From NCBI RefSeq assembly GCF_021295315.1, contig NZ_JAIMJA010000015.1, positions 58,847 to 122,846 of the forward strand: a DNA stretch of 64,000 bases, read 5' to 3'. Positions 1-10,553 of this stretch are shown here, in pieces. The notes beneath the pieces were generated by a model. That model saw only the letters and a program-made list of their open reading frames with translations, was not told the origin of the DNA and did no database searches. Positions within the stretch are counted from its first letter, which is position 1; every line of letters begins with the position of its first letter. The translations under genes and the position numbers were made by a program. Origin of the DNA: Motilimonas cestriensis. GTDB lineage: Bacteria; Pseudomonadota; Gammaproteobacteria; Enterobacterales; CBDFNC01.

Positions 1-886
1 AGGGCCATCTCTACAACTTAGGTTGCTACTCGCGGTAGTAGCATCCGTTTCGTTGATCTTTCTGGACAGTAAATTAGATCTGTTCTCCCCCTATCGAGTT
101 TTTCTCAATTCTTTGGTTAGTCCACTGCAGTACATGGCCAACGCGCCGAGTCAGCTATTTGATACAGTGGCTGGAAAGGTGATCAGTCGTGAGCAACTGC
201 AAGCAAAAAACCAAGAATTAGAGCAGCAAGTGTTTTTGATCCGCAGTGATTTGCTGCAGATGGAAAACTTGAAAGAAGAAAACAATCGCTTGCGTCAATT
301 ATTAGGATCTCCCGTGCGTCAAGATGCGCGTAAAATGGTGGCTGAAATCATGGAAGTGGATTCAGACCCTTTTACCCATCAAGTGGTGATCGATAAAGGA
401 TCGTTAAACGGGGTATTTGAAGGCCAACCTGTGGTCAATGACCAAGGGGTGGTTGGTCAAGTATTACGGGTGGGCAGTACCACTAGTCGAGTACTGCTGA
501 TTACCGATAACAGTCACGGTATTCCGGTTCGCTTCCAGCGTAATGATATTCGAGCTTTAGCCAACGGCACTGGTGACTTAGAACGTTTAGATATTCCATT
601 TATCCCACATAGTACTGATATTAAGGAAGGCGACATGTTGGTGACGTCAGGCTTAGGTGGGCGTTTTCCTGAAGGTTACCCTATCGCTGTGATTGACCGC
701 TTTGAGTACGATGAAGGCATGCCTTATGCGCGTGTGGATGCTAAACCAGTCGTATCCCTTGACCGAATTCGCTATTTGCTGCTGCTGTGGCCCAGTGAGT
801 CGCCAGATCCAGTTGTAACCCCTGAACCCGCTGTATCGCCTGAGCCAGATAATGCGCCAGCTAAATCGGAGGCTACCAATGGATAG
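1..886 (+). CDS. mreC: MreC rod-shape protein (5' end cut by window)
   Basis: MreC is an inner-membrane and periplasmic scaffold that links MreB to the peptidoglycan elongation machinery. The frame is open from base 2, so the true start lies upstream of the window; about 294 residues are visible. The N-terminus holds one hydrophobic anchor (around residues 7-22), followed by a charged coiled coil rich in Q, E, K and L (roughly residues 60-105) and the beta-domain typical of MreC. The tail is proline/glutamate rich with PEP repeats. The stop overlaps the mreD start by 8 bases, which indicates translational coupling. mreB is expected just upstream, outside the window. Confidence 0.95.
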   Translation, partial: GPSLQLRLLLAVVASVSLIFLDSKLDLFSPYRVFLNSLVSPLQYMANAPSQLFDTVAGKVISREQLQAKNQELEQQVFLIRSDLLQMENLKEENNRLRQLLGSPVRQDARKMVAEIMEVDSDPFTHQVVIDKGSLNGVFEGQPVVNDQGVVGQVLRVGSTTSRVLLITDNSHGIPVRFQRNDIRALANGTGDLERLDIPFIPHSTDIKEGDMLVTSGLGGRFPEGYPIAVIDRFEYDEGMPYARVDAKPVVSLDRIRYLLLLWPSESPDPVVTPEPAVSPEPDNAPAKSEATNG

Positions 887-1361
887 AGCAAACAGCCGCG
901 GCATGATTTATTTATCAATCATTGTTGCCATGATGCTAGCGATTTTACCACTACCAGCCCAGCTTGATGCGTTTAGACCGGATTGGTTAACCTTGGTTAT
1001 TCTGTATTGGGTACTGGCATTACCCCATCGGGTTAATGTTGGCACGGCTTGGGTGGCGGGCCTTATCTTAGATATTTTATTAGGTTCAACCTTAGGTGTG
1101 CGCGCGCTAGGCTTGGCGGTGATCACCTATGTTTGCGCCATGAATTATCAATTGATCCGTAACTTTTCTGTTTGGCAACAAGCTGTGGTGATTGGCGTAT
1201 TGACGGTGAGTTGTAAGTTGTTGATCTTTTGGGCAGAGCATTTAGTATCGGACATTATTCTGGTACCGCAATACTTCTGGTCGATTATTTCCACCATGTT
1301 GATTTGGCCTTGGGTATTTCTGATTTTACGGCGTACACGACGCCATTTTGGAGTGAGTTAA
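879..1361 (+). CDS. mreD: MreD rod-shape membrane protein
   Basis: This is a 160-residue integral membrane protein of the Mre elongasome. It is almost entirely hydrophobic, with about five predicted membrane segments and a basic C-terminus (RRTRRH). The ATG at 879 is chosen over an upstream in-frame start at 852 because a GGAGG ribosome binding site sits at 868-872 and the protein then begins MDRANSRG. It overlaps mreC by 8 bases, and its TAA shares one base with the next ATG, so mreC, mreD and the maf gene look like one transcript. Confidence 0.93.
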   Translation: MDRANSRGMIYLSIIVAMMLAILPLPAQLDAFRPDWLTLVILYWVLALPHRVNVGTAWVAGLILDILLGSTLGVRALGLAVITYVCAMNYQLIRNFSVWQQAVVIGVLTVSCKLLIFWAEHLVSDIILVPQYFWSIISTMLIWPWVFLILRRTRRHFGVS

Positions 1362-1924
1362 TGGCACAGGTTTATCTTGCTTCGGCATCGCCACGTCGCG
1401 CCGAGTTGTTGACCCAACTTGGTGTGAGCTATGAATTAGTATTGCCTAACATTCCTGAGCAACGCTTAGGCAGTGAAGATCCTGAGCAGTATGTTAGACG
1501 CTTAGCATTGGCTAAGGCTCGCGCTGGCGAGGCATTAACGGCCGGCGATAAGCCCGTATTAGGCTCAGATACCATAGTCGTGATGGGGGAAAATGTACTA
1601 GAAAAACCCCTCGATTTTAATGACGCATGTCGGATTTGGCGTCAGTTATCGGCTAAAAAACATCAGGTTATGACTGCTGTTGCTTTAGTTCATGGTGATC
1701 TTGAACAAGTTGTTTGCGTCATAACTGAAGTAGAATTTGCGCACTTATCTGAATCAGATATGCAGCAATATTGGGACTCGGGAGAGCCCCAAGATAAAGC
1801 GGGTGCTTATGGCATTCAAGGGCTAGGTGGACAATTTGTGGTGGCCATTAATGGCAGTTACAGTGCTGTTGTTGGCTTGCCTTTGCACCAAACAAAGGCT
1901 TTAATTAAACAGTTTATTCAATAG
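1361..1924 (+). CDS. yhdE: Maf-family nucleotide pyrophosphatase (YhdE type)
   Basis: This is a 187-residue Maf/HAM1-fold protein. YhdE-type members hydrolyse dTTP, UTP and related nucleotides to monophosphates; the family has been linked to septum inhibition. The diagnostic SASPRR motif is at residues 8-13, DTIVV lies mid-protein, and the conserved DKAGAYGIQGLGG and NGSYxAVVGLPL blocks follow. The start at 1361 overlaps the mreD stop by one base; the longer reading frame begins inside mreD and is rejected. Substrate class is inferred from resemblance to E. coli YhdE, not shown by the sequence alone. Confidence 0.93.
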   Translation: MAQVYLASASPRRAELLTQLGVSYELVLPNIPEQRLGSEDPEQYVRRLALAKARAGEALTAGDKPVLGSDTIVVMGENVLEKPLDFNDACRIWRQLSAKKHQVMTAVALVHGDLEQVVCVITEVEFAHLSESDMQQYWDSGEPQDKAGAYGIQGLGGQFVVAINGSYSAVVGLPLHQTKALIKQFIQ

Positions 1925-2169
1925 CTTAAACCAATCAAAAAAATGACAGTTTAGCTTGTTATGTAGGCAAAATATCGCCCGCTAGGTTTTAATTGCGATG
2001 GTTGCGATTGTGCCAGTAATCGCCATATTGATGACAATATAAACAGGCTGGCAACCAGTATGATGAATAGAATGTTAACCTTGATTGGTAGTGGATTTTG
2101 AGCCGATTTTAATTTTTTTAACCGAGCTGGGGTGACATTGACTGTGATGACCAGACCATGGAATGCCTT

Positions 2170-3639
2170 ATGAATGTTGAATTATTAATCAATGTGACCC
2201 CAAGTGAAACCCGCGTCGCCATTGTTGAAAGTGGTATTTTGCAAGAAATGCATATTGAGCGCCAAGCTAAGTTAGGCATCGTTGGTAATATCTATAAAGG
2301 CAAAGTGAGTCGCGTCTTGCCCGGTATGCAGGCTGCTTTTGTCGATATTGGCTTAGATAAAGCGGCTTTTTTACATGCTTCAGATATAGTCCCTCATACT
2401 GAGTGTGTCGCTAAGGTAGAAAAGGAACACTTCCAAGCTGGCAATATTGCTGAGTTAGTGCGTCAAGGCCAAGACATTATGGTACAAGTGGTAAAAGATC
2501 CCCTTGGCACTAAAGGCGCTAGGTTAACCACAGATATCACTCTTCCTTCTCGTTATTTAGTATTTATGCCCGGCAGTGCGCATGTTGGTGTGTCACAGCG
2601 CATTGAAAGTGAAACGGAGCGTGAGCGCTTAAAAGAGCTTACATCCAGTCATGTTAACGAACTCGGCGGTTTTATCATCCGCACCGCCGCTGAAGGGGCG
2701 GGCGCAGAAGAGTTACGACAAGATGCCGAGTTTTTACAACGTTTGTGGCGTAAAATTTTAAGCCGTAAAAGCAGTCATAAAGCCTGCAGCATTTTATATG
2801 AAGATTTAGGCTTGGCATTTCGTGTATTGCGCGATTTTGTCGGCACGGCAATCGAGCGTATTCGCATCGATTCAAAACAAACCTTTGATGAGTTAACCTT
2901 ATTCACCCGTGAATTTGTCCCAGAACTCACCACGCGACTAGAGTACTATCCCGGCGATCGGCCAATCTTTGATATTTTCGATGTTGAAAATGAAACGCAG
3001 CGCGCCCTCGATCGCAAAGTCGAGCTTAAATCTGGTGGCTATTTGATTATTGATCAAACAGAGGCGATGACCACCATAGATATTAATACTGGTGCTTTTG
3101 TTGGCCATCGAAACCTAGAAGAAACTATTTTTAATACCAATACCGAAGCGACTCAGGCCATCGCCCGTCAGCTTAGGTTGCGTAATTTAGGCGGTATTAT
3201 CATTATTGATTTTATCGACATGCAGTCAGAAGAGCATCAGCGTCGTGTATTACATAGCTTAGAGCAAGCGCTAGCAAAAGATCGCGCTAAAACCAATATT
3301 AGTGGCTTCTCTCAGCTTGGTTTAGTTGAAATGACGCGTAAACGCACACGTGAGAGCTTAGAGCATATTTTGTGTTCAGAGTGCCCTGAATGTAACGGCC
3401 GAGGCCGCGTGAAGACTGTTGAAACTGTTAGTTATGAAATATTACGCGAGATCATGCGAGTCAACCGGGCTTATGATTCTGACCGCTTTTTGGTCTACGC
3501 CTCAAGTGCCGTTTCTGAGAGTCTATTAGGCGATGAATCCCATAGCTTAGCTGAACTAGAGGTTTTTATCGGCAAGCAGGTGAAGGTTCGCCCTGAGCTA
3601 CTTTATGCTCAAGAGCAGTTTGACGTTGTGATGATGTAG
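2170..3639 (+). CDS. rng: Ribonuclease G
   Basis: RNase G is an endoribonuclease that matures the 5' end of 16S rRNA and degrades some mRNAs. The 489-residue product is collinear with E. coli RNase G. It has an N-terminal S1 RNA-binding region (about residues 38-128), the catalytic Asp segments TTIDINTG and IIIIDFIDM, and the zinc-link cysteines in CSECPECNGRG. It lacks the long C-terminal scaffold of RNase E. The second in-frame ATG (2170, MNVELLINVTP) is chosen over 2158 because it matches the family N-terminus. The upstream gap (1925-2169) has no gene with a normal start. Confidence 0.96.
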   Translation: MNVELLINVTPSETRVAIVESGILQEMHIERQAKLGIVGNIYKGKVSRVLPGMQAAFVDIGLDKAAFLHASDIVPHTECVAKVEKEHFQAGNIAELVRQGQDIMVQVVKDPLGTKGARLTTDITLPSRYLVFMPGSAHVGVSQRIESETERERLKELTSSHVNELGGFIIRTAAEGAGAEELRQDAEFLQRLWRKILSRKSSHKACSILYEDLGLAFRVLRDFVGTAIERIRIDSKQTFDELTLFTREFVPELTTRLEYYPGDRPIFDIFDVENETQRALDRKVELKSGGYLIIDQTEAMTTIDINTGAFVGHRNLEETIFNTNTEATQAIARQLRLRNLGGIIIIDFIDMQSEEHQRRVLHSLEQALAKDRAKTNISGFSQLGLVEMTRKRTRESLEHILCSECPECNGRGRVKTVETVSYEILREIMRVNRAYDSDRFLVYASSAVSESLLGDESHSLAELEVFIGKQVKVRPELLYAQEQFDVVMM

Positions 3640-3647
3640 GTGAAGGA

Positions 3648-6600
3648 GTGAGGCAGTTTAGCTTACGTTGGTTGCGCCGTTTTTGGTTGGGCTTTGCCAT
3701 TGTTCTTGTGCTCTTTACCATTGCCATCAGTTTATTTCGGGCCATGTTGCCCATGCTCAACAGCTATAAAGATGATTTGAATGCTTGGTTTCTGACTGAG
3801 CATCAACTTAATATCCAGCTCGATAGTCTTGATGCTACCTGGGATCGCTATGGTCCTGCTTTGGTTGTGCTAGATGCCACTTGGTTGCCAGCATCTGACG
3901 AGCCTTTTGATGTCACCATCGCACAAACTCGCATTCGATTGGATTTGCTGAAAAGTGTGCAACAAAAACAGTGGGTATTTAGCCGTATCGCCCTTTCTGG
4001 CGTGAAACTAAACTTATACCTTGATCGCTTTGGTACAACTGACTCTCCTTCTGCCCCTTTAAATAGCCAAGTTTGGCAATCTGTTCTGTTAGAGAAAATT
4101 CAAGACTTTGTTATTTTGGATAGCCAAATTGTCCTACATGCTGAACACTCTCCGAACACTATCTTTAACATAGAACAACTGAGTTGGCTCAATCTAGATG
4201 AGCGCCACCAAGGGGTTGGCAAAGGGCGGATTGGAGAAGGGGGGCAAGATAGTGAATTTAATTTTGTGCTCGATATTAAGGAAACCTCATCGCCATTATT
4301 CAGTGACTGGCTTGGTCAGTTATATGTTGAAGGTGAAACCCTTAACTTGGTACCATTGCTAGCTAAAAGGGTGGCAGAGCATAGCGAGTTGCTTGCTGCC
4401 AATGTTAATTTTAAAGCGTGGGCAGACTTTTCTTTTCAAGGCGTAACTCGTGCTCAATTACACATCCAACCTTCTCAATTAGCATGGCAGAGTCAGCAGC
4501 AAGGGCATCAACTCACCGTTAACTCTGGCTTGATAAGGTGGTGGCCAACAGAGGCGGGATGGCAGATTGATGGCAGTGAATTCAATGTATCATCAACGGC
4601 TGTGCCGCGCGACAATACTAAAGCAGTCGAATCAACTTTATCGCCTGAAAAAAAAGCACAAACGTTACTTAATTCCACGTTTAATTTTCAGTTTTATCAG
4701 CATAATGGTTTTTTAGTTGGGTCATTGGGTGAGATTGAGCTTGCGCCGTTCTTAGCACTGGGCTCGTTATTTGCTGATCCGTTAGCCAATAAAGACAGTT
4801 GGTGGACAAACGCTAAGCCGATGGCTAAAGCGCAAGGCTCGCAAGTGCTATACCAAATGAAATCAGGGCAGTACCTCGCCCATAGTGTTATTTCGGATAT
4901 TAACCTTAAGGCCAATGCTGGTTTGCCAAGCTTACAGGGCGCGATGGTTCAAGTGTTGGCGTCTGAAGTAGGTGGCCGCCTATCGTTGGCGTTGACGGAT
5001 ACGAAGCTTGATTTTACAAAGCAGTTTCAAGCGCCAATTAAGGTTGGTCGCCTGAGTGTGCCGCTACGCTGGTCATACGGCTTACGCGGGCCCACGTTAA
5101 GCAGCGATAACGTTTTATTTAGTAATCAAGACTTAACTTGGCAAGGCCAATTTAAGCTGGACTGGTCTAATGGTGGTTCGCCGTTTTTATCGTTATACAG
5201 TGAAGCTAACGTTAAGCGCGCCAGTGAAGCCGACAAGTATTTTCCGATCCAATGGATGGGGCAAAATGTGTATGACTATTTACAGCCAACGATTGCTGCC
5301 GGTGAGGTAGAAACAGCGAAGATACTGTGGCATGGTCGGCTCGATCAATATCCTTATAACAAGGGTGAAGGGGTATTTCAGGCTTGGGTGCCGTTGACTG
5401 ATACGGAATTCCATTTTTATCCCGGTTGGCCACCGTTAAGTAAAATGCAGATTAACTTGCTGTTTGAAAACGCGGGATTGTTCCTTGAAAGCTCAGATGC
5501 GACGCTAATGAAAGCGCGCTCTGACAAAATTAGCGGCACCATTGCGCACTTTGCGCCCGACGCCAGTTTAGAAATTAACGCGACTATTCAAGGTGATAGT
5601 CGTGATATCAGTGATTACTTACAAGCGTCGCCTTTGGCTGATTCGGTCGGGGTAGCACTTGAAAAAGTGGTGGTGTCAGGGCCAATTAGCGGTGATTTAA
5701 AACTTGGTATTCCTCTTAATGGTGGTCCTGCCAAGGTGAGCGGCGCGATAGCATTAAACAAGAATAGGGTGAACATTCCATTAAGCGCTGACAAGCAGCA
5801 GGAGTTAGAGCTTACTCAAGTGACTGGGCAGTTTGAATTTGACCAGGGTAACTTAAATAACGGAGCGATTAAGGCCAACTGGCAACAGCAACCGGTAACG
5901 GTGCGCTTTAGCGCTGAGCAGCAAGCCAATGACTACCAAGCTAAGGTCAATGTGCTAGCCGACTGGTCTGCTGAAAAGCTGAATAAGCAATGGTCGGCTT
6001 TACAACCGCTGGACTTAAACGGGCACTTGGGCTGGCAAGCTAGTCTCAATTATAAAAGCTTTGCCCAAGGCGGTTACCACTACAATTTACAGCTTTCATC
6101 GGACACCCGAGGCCTTGGGATCGGGCTGCCCGCGCCAATGAATAAAAATAGCCTGCGCGATTGGCCTTTGTCGATTAAGCTAGCAGGGAGTGAGAAAGGC
6201 AGTGAGTTAAACGCTGAGTTAGAGAATAAACTATTTATTCGCGCCTCGATGAATGCAAAAAATGCAGCAGAAAGCCGCTGGTGGTTGCACTTTGGCCAAA
6301 CGTTGCCAAGTCAGTCTCCGGCTCGCTCAAAAGCCGTGAGCGTGGCCTTGAACCAACTTGATTTAGACCCTTGGTTGGTGTGGTGGCAGCAGCAAAGTTG
6401 GCCTCAAACGAACGCACCACAGAACGATTGGCAGCCCGACTTTATCAAGGTTAACGTGAATGAAGTGCAGTTTTGGCAACAAGCTGTGTATGGTTTGTCG
6501 ATGAGTGCGCGTCGCGATCCGCAGCAGTGGGCGTTAACGCTGACATCTGATAAAGGCAAAGGCAAGATTGTTGATACTGCTGATTTACTCTCGATTGATT

Positions 6601-7568
6601 TTCAGCGCCTGCATTTACCTGATCTTGTGGTACCTAGCGCTGGAATGTCTGGTCAGCCATCACCTTGGTCTTGGCAACACCTGAAAAACACGCAACTGAG
6701 TTGTCAAAAGTGTCAAATAGGCAGTACTAACTTAGGCCAGGTGCAAGGGCAGTTTACCCGTCATAGCAAGGGTATTAAGCTCGATAATTTAAGCTTGTTA
6801 TACGGCCACTCTGATGTACATATGACCGGCGACTGGTCGGGTGAAAAGCAGCAACAAACCCGTATAAATATTGCAATACAGAGCCAAAATATTGCTCGGT
6901 TTGCGCAAACGCAGGGCTATGATAGCCCGATGAAGGAGACCTCCGGGGTGGCTGACTTTGAATTAAGTTGGTTGGGAAGTCCGAATATGTTCAATACCTC
7001 CAGTCTTAACGGTAAGGTGAAGTTGGCGACAAATACGGGCTATATTGCTGATGTGAGTGATAAAGGTACACGGTTATTTAGCTTACTTAGCCTAGACTCC
7101 ATTCGCAGAAAGTTAAACTTAGATTTTCGTGACGTATTTGTCGACGGCTTATATTTTGATTCGATCAAGAGCACGGCAAATATCACGAATGGCTTAGTTA
7201 ATAGTGATGACTTTATACTTGATGCGGCGGCGGGGCGACTAGAAGGGAGAGGTCAGCTCGATCTTAACCGTTGGCAAATGGATTATCAGATGTCTTTTTA
7301 CCCTGATGTGACTTCAAGCCTACCTGTGCTAGCGGCTTTCACACTCACTCCAGTGACAGGGCTGTATGTATTGCTGCTATCGAAAATTTTTGAGCCGGCA
7401 GTCGATATCATTTCAGGAGTTAATTTTAGTCTTAAAGGTGATATTTCTAACCCTGAAATTAGTGAAATAGGTCGTGAAAAAGGGGTGGTCGAAATACCGA
7501 GAGAAATTAAGGAGTCTTATGAACAACGTATCACTGATTCAGTTGATAAGCTGCAGCAAATCCGCTGA
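3648..7568 (+). CDS. yhdP: YhdP, large AsmA/TamB-like envelope protein
   Basis: This 1306-residue protein belongs to the YhdP/DUF3971 AsmA-like family. In E. coli, YhdP, TamB and YdbH act redundantly in phospholipid transport to the outer membrane. There is one N-terminal membrane anchor (about residues 11-31), then a long periplasmic stretch of beta-rich repeats and the conserved C-terminal AsmA-like block (DVSDKGTRLFSLLSLDSI). The GTG start at 3648 lies directly on an AAGGAG sequence, which is too close for a normal ribosome binding site, so the exact start is uncertain by a few codons. The rng-yhdP-nitrilase-tldD order is common in the group. Confidence 0.92.
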   Translation: MRQFSLRWLRRFWLGFAIVLVLFTIAISLFRAMLPMLNSYKDDLNAWFLTEHQLNIQLDSLDATWDRYGPALVVLDATWLPASDEPFDVTIAQTRIRLDLLKSVQQKQWVFSRIALSGVKLNLYLDRFGTTDSPSAPLNSQVWQSVLLEKIQDFVILDSQIVLHAEHSPNTIFNIEQLSWLNLDERHQGVGKGRIGEGGQDSEFNFVLDIKETSSPLFSDWLGQLYVEGETLNLVPLLAKRVAEHSELLAANVNFKAWADFSFQGVTRAQLHIQPSQLAWQSQQQGHQLTVNSGLIRWWPTEAGWQIDGSEFNVSSTAVPRDNTKAVESTLSPEKKAQTLLNSTFNFQFYQHNGFLVGSLGEIELAPFLALGSLFADPLANKDSWWTNAKPMAKAQGSQVLYQMKSGQYLAHSVISDINLKANAGLPSLQGAMVQVLASEVGGRLSLALTDTKLDFTKQFQAPIKVGRLSVPLRWSYGLRGPTLSSDNVLFSNQDLTWQGQFKLDWSNGGSPFLSLYSEANVKRASEADKYFPIQWMGQNVYDYLQPTIAAGEVETAKILWHGRLDQYPYNKGEGVFQAWVPLTDTEFHFYPGWPPLSKMQINLLFENAGLFLESSDATLMKARSDKISGTIAHFAPDASLEINATIQGDSRDISDYLQASPLADSVGVALEKVVVSGPISGDLKLGIPLNGGPAKVSGAIALNKNRVNIPLSADKQQELELTQVTGQFEFDQGNLNNGAIKANWQQQPVTVRFSAEQQANDYQAKVNVLADWSAEKLNKQWSALQPLDLNGHLGWQASLNYKSFAQGGYHYNLQLSSDTRGLGIGLPAPMNKNSLRDWPLSIKLAGSEKGSELNAELENKLFIRASMNAKNAAESRWWLHFGQTLPSQSPARSKAVSVALNQLDLDPWLVWWQQQSWPQTNAPQNDWQPDFIKVNVNEVQFWQQAVYGLSMSARRDPQQWALTLTSDKGKGKIVDTADLLSIDFQRLHLPDLVVPSAGMSGQPSPWSWQHLKNTQLSCQKCQIGSTNLGQVQGQFTRHSKGIKLDNLSLLYGHSDVHMTGDWSGEKQQQTRINIAIQSQNIARFAQTQGYDSPMKETSGVADFELSWLGSPNMFNTSSLNGKVKLATNTGYIADVSDKGTRLFSLLSLDSIRRKLNLDFRDVFVDGLYFDSIKSTANITNGLVNSDDFILDAAAGRLEGRGQLDLNRWQMDYQMSFYPDVTSSLPVLAAFTLTPVTGLYVLLLSKIFEPAVDIISGVNFSLKGDISNPEISEIGREKGVVEIPREIKESYEQRITDSVDKLQQIR

Positions 7569-8352
7569 CAACCTCGCTCGGATTGAACAACTCCTATATC
7601 AATTAGCGCCTAAACCGAAACAATGGGTGTTACTCCCCGAAAATGCGATTATTTTTGGTGTTAAACAAGACTATTTAGCTGCCAAAGAAAAGTTAGGTGC
7701 AGGGCCGTTACAAGATGCTTTAGCAAAGCTTGCTCAGCGTTTTAATATTTATTTAGTTTGCGGCAGCTTTCCGATAGAGAGTGAGGAGGCGGATCGAGTT
7801 TACACCTCAAGCCTCGTTTTTTCACCGCAAGGGCAGCTCATTAAGCATTACCATAAATTGCATTTGTTTGATGCTCAAGTGGCTGATGGCAAAGGCAGTT
7901 ATCAAGAGTCTGATACCTTCAAGCCCGGCAACCAGCTGGCTTACCTTAATGAAAACGGCCTAACCCTTGGCCTGACTATCTGTTACGATTTACGTTTTCC
8001 AGCTTTGTTTCAGCAGCTAAGGCTGGCGGGAGCACAAGTGATATTTGTCCCGGCGGCGTTCACTTATGTTACGGGTAAAGCGCATTGGTTGCCTCTGTTA
8101 CAGGCTCGGGCGATAGAAACTCAGTGTTATATTGTTGCTGCCAACCAAGGTGGCGATCATAGCAAGGAGCGACAAACTTGGGGTCATTCCTGTATTATTG
8201 ACCCCTGGGGTGAAATAGTTGAACAATTAGAATTAGGTGAAGGGGTGCTAAGTGCCGCTGTTGACCTGACTAAACTGGAAGATATTCGCCGTCGTATGCC
8301 TGTTATGGAACATCAACGTATAGTTGGGCAAAGACTCAACAAAAAGGATTAA
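7519..8352 (+). CDS. Carbon-nitrogen hydrolase (Nit1-like)
   Basis: This is a 277-residue nitrilase-superfamily hydrolase. The expected catalytic triad is visible: Glu in LLPENA, Lys in YHKLHLFD and Cys in [10 protein letters not shown]. The segment around [16 protein letters not shown] resembles the Nit1/YbeM group, whose members hydrolyse deaminated glutathione; that substrate is inferred from family resemblance. The ATG at 7519 follows an AAGGAG site at 7509-7514 and is preferred to an in-frame ATG at 7474. The gene begins inside the last 50 bases of yhdP and ends 2 bases before tldD, so it is part of the same operon. Confidence 0.88.
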   Translation: MNNVSLIQLISCSKSADNLARIEQLLYQLAPKPKQWVLLPENAIIFGVKQDYLAAKEKLGAGPLQDALAKLAQRFNIYLVCGSFPIESEEADRVYTSSLVFSPQGQLIKHYHKLHLFDAQVADGKGSYQESDTFKPGNQLAYLNENGLTLGLTICYDLRFPALFQQLRLAGAQVIFVPAAFTYVTGKAHWLPLLQARAIETQCYIVAANQGGDHSKERQTWGHSCIIDPWGEIVEQLELGEGVLSAAVDLTKLEDIRRRMPVMEHQRIVGQRLNKKD

Positions 8353-8354
8353 GA

Positions 8355-9800
8355 ATGAGCTTTGAAACCGTTTGTCAGCACTTGTTAGGGCCAACAGAAT
8401 TAAATGGCGACAAATTAGAATCGGTACTGGCGAGTATGTACCAGCATGATTTGGATTACGCTGATTTGTTTTTTCAATCAAGTCGCCATGAAAGCTGGGT
8501 ACTTGAAGACGGTATTGTCAAAGAAGGCAGTTTTAACATTGAAAAAGGCGTCGGGGTTCGCGCGGTCAGTGGTGAAAAAACGGGTTTCGCTTATTCTGAC
8601 CAACTTAGTTTTGCCGCCTTACAACAGGCAGCCAATGCTGCTCGAGGCATTGCCGGCGCGGGTCAATCGGGTAAGGTTAAAATTTTAACACCCACTCATG
8701 GCAAGATTATTTATCCAGAATTAGACCCCCTTGACTGTCTTGAAAAAGAAGCCAAAATCAACTTGCTGAAATCGGTTGATGCGTATGCGCGCAGTTTAAA
8801 CCCCGCCGTCACGCAAGTGATTGTGAGCATGGCTGCGGTGTATGAAGAAATGTTAGTGGCTGCCAGCGATGGCACATTCGCTGCTGATATACGGCCTTTA
8901 ATTCGATTTAACTGTTCGGTGTTAGCCGAAAGAAATGGCCGTCGTGAGCGTGGCAGTGCCGGTGGCGGTGGTCGCTACAGCATGGTGTACTTTACCGAGC
9001 AAGTTGAAGGCCAAGAGCGCGCGTTTGGTTATGCTAAAGAAGCGGTGCGTCAAGCCTTGGTCAATTTAGAAGCGGTTGATGCTCCTGCCGGCGCGATGCC
9101 TGTGGTATTGGGATCAGGTTGGCCCGGCGTGTTACTTCATGAGGCCGTTGGCCATGGATTGGAAGGTGACTTTAACCGTAAAGGTGCATCGGCTTTCTCT
9201 GGTCGCATTGGTGAAAAGGTTGCTTCTGAACATTGTACTATCGTTGATGATGCTACCCTTGCTAATCGTCGTGGCTCGTTAAGTGTTGACGATGAAGGTA
9301 CCGAGGGGCAATACACAGTATTAATCGAAAACGGTATCTTAAAAGGTTACATGCAAGACAAGCTCAATGCGCGCTTAATGGGCGTAGCGCCAACCGGTAA
9401 TGGTCGCCGTGAGTCTTATGCGCACCTACCAATGCCACGCATGACTAACACTTATATGTTGCCAGGCAAGTACGAGCATGATGAATTGATTGCCAGTGTG
9501 AAAAAAGGCATTTACGCGCCTAATTTTGGTGGTGGTCAGGTAGATATCACCTCAGGTAAGTTTGTGTTCACTGCATCTGAAGCTTATTTAATCGAAAATG
9601 GTAAAGTGACTACGCCGATTAAAGGTGCAACCTTGATTGGTAATGGCCCAGAAGCCATGTCGAAAGTGTCGATGGTAGGGAATAACTTAGCGTTAGATCC
9701 CGGTGTTGGCGTGTGCGGCAAAGATGGCCAAAGTGTGCCTGTGGGGGTTGGACAGCCGTCATTGAAATTAGATGAATTAACCATTGGTGGCACTAACTAG
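8355..9800 (+). CDS. tldD: TldD metalloprotease subunit
   Basis: TldD pairs with TldE (PmbA) in a zinc metalloprotease that trims unfolded peptides, including microcin B17 leader and CcdA. The 481-residue product carries the [11 protein letters not shown] metal-binding motif starting near residue 262 and the conserved C-terminal [11 protein letters not shown] block. The start follows the nitrilase stop by 2 bases. Its partner gene pmbA lies 750 bp downstream, separated by the minus-strand yjgA gene, an arrangement common in Shewanella-like genomes. Confidence 0.96.
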   Translation: MSFETVCQHLLGPTELNGDKLESVLASMYQHDLDYADLFFQSSRHESWVLEDGIVKEGSFNIEKGVGVRAVSGEKTGFAYSDQLSFAALQQAANAARGIAGAGQSGKVKILTPTHGKIIYPELDPLDCLEKEAKINLLKSVDAYARSLNPAVTQVIVSMAAVYEEMLVAASDGTFAADIRPLIRFNCSVLAERNGRRERGSAGGGGRYSMVYFTEQVEGQERAFGYAKEAVRQALVNLEAVDAPAGAMPVVLGSGWPGVLLHEAVGHGLEGDFNRKGASAFSGRIGEKVASEHCTIVDDATLANRRGSLSVDDEGTEGQYTVLIENGILKGYMQDKLNARLMGVAPTGNGRRESYAHLPMPRMTNTYMLPGKYEHDELIASVKKGIYAPNFGGGQVDITSGKFVFTASEAYLIENGKVTTPIKGATLIGNGPEAMSKVSMVGNNLALDPGVGVCGKDGQSVPVGVGQPSLKLDELTIGGTN

Positions 9801-9851
9801 CAGAGAAAGCTATTTTTAATTAGGTAGTTACTAACTGAGAAAATTAAAGTA

Positions 9852-9885
9852 ACACAACAAAAAGCATTACTGCTTTTTGTTGTGT
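9852..9885. terminator. Bidirectional hairpin terminator between tldD and darP
   Basis: A perfect 15-bp inverted repeat (arms 9852-9866 and 9871-9885) with a TTAC loop lies between two convergent genes. Each arm contains a run of five A or T residues. The position and symmetry fit a terminator working in both directions. Confidence 0.75.
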
Positions 9886-9935
9886 AGCGCTTTCTTTAAA
9901 CCATTTAACCAGTGTCTATGTTGCCATTAAACGAT

Positions 9936-10445
9936 TTAGCCCTGCTTATCGACCATAATTTCACGCAAGTATTTAAATAATTCACGTGAGGATTTTGGTG
10001 GTTTATTACCCGCCGCTTCTTTGTTGGCTTGGCGCACTAGCTGGCGTAACTTTTGACGCTCAAAGCTAGGTTGCTGCTCCATTAAACGCGAGATAGCCTC
10101 ATCACCTTCACTGATTAATTCATCGCGCAGCAATTCAAGTTGATGAAAAGCGTGAGTTGCGGCTTGGTGTTTATTGGTTAATACGTCTAGCGCTGCTTCG
10201 ATAGGCTCCGGATCTTCTGAGCGCATTAACTTACCAATGTATTGTAATTGGCGGCGCAATGCTTCGTGTTTATTACTGATTTTATGTGCCAGCTTGATAG
10301 CGTCAGATAGATTATCAGACAGTGGAATGTTTTTGAGTTGACTCGGGCTCAAGCTAACCAAGCGGGCCCCGAGCTTTTGCAGTGCTTCACTTTCTTGCTT
10401 AAGTTGCGTTTTACTGATGATGTCGTTTTCGTCTTCTGGATGCAT
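9936..10445 (-). CDS. darP: DarP/YjgA ribosome biogenesis factor
   Basis: This is a 169-residue, highly charged, largely helical protein of the YjgA (UPF0307) family. E. coli DarP/YjgA binds late 50S precursors and promotes assembly. The recognisable segments are KQESEALQKLG near the N-terminus and the C-terminal SSRELFKYLREI. It is transcribed divergently from pmbA, with about 108 bp between their starts, and converges on tldD. Separation of tldD and pmbA by this gene echoes the yjgA-pmbA neighbourhood of E. coli. Confidence 0.92.
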   Translation of the reverse strand: MHPEDENDIISKTQLKQESEALQKLGARLVSLSPSQLKNIPLSDNLSDAIKLAHKISNKHEALRRQLQYIGKLMRSEDPEPIEAALDVLTNKHQAATHAFHQLELLRDELISEGDEAISRLMEQQPSFERQKLRQLVRQANKEAAGNKPPKSSRELFKYLREIMVDKQG

Positions 10446-10553
10446 ATTGGTTCATTCTTGTAGGTTTGATATGACTATCTTACCAGCAAATTGTCGCAAG
10501 CTCCTCATGTCATGATATGCTTGGCAGAAATGTATCGGAGTAGAAGAAATAAC

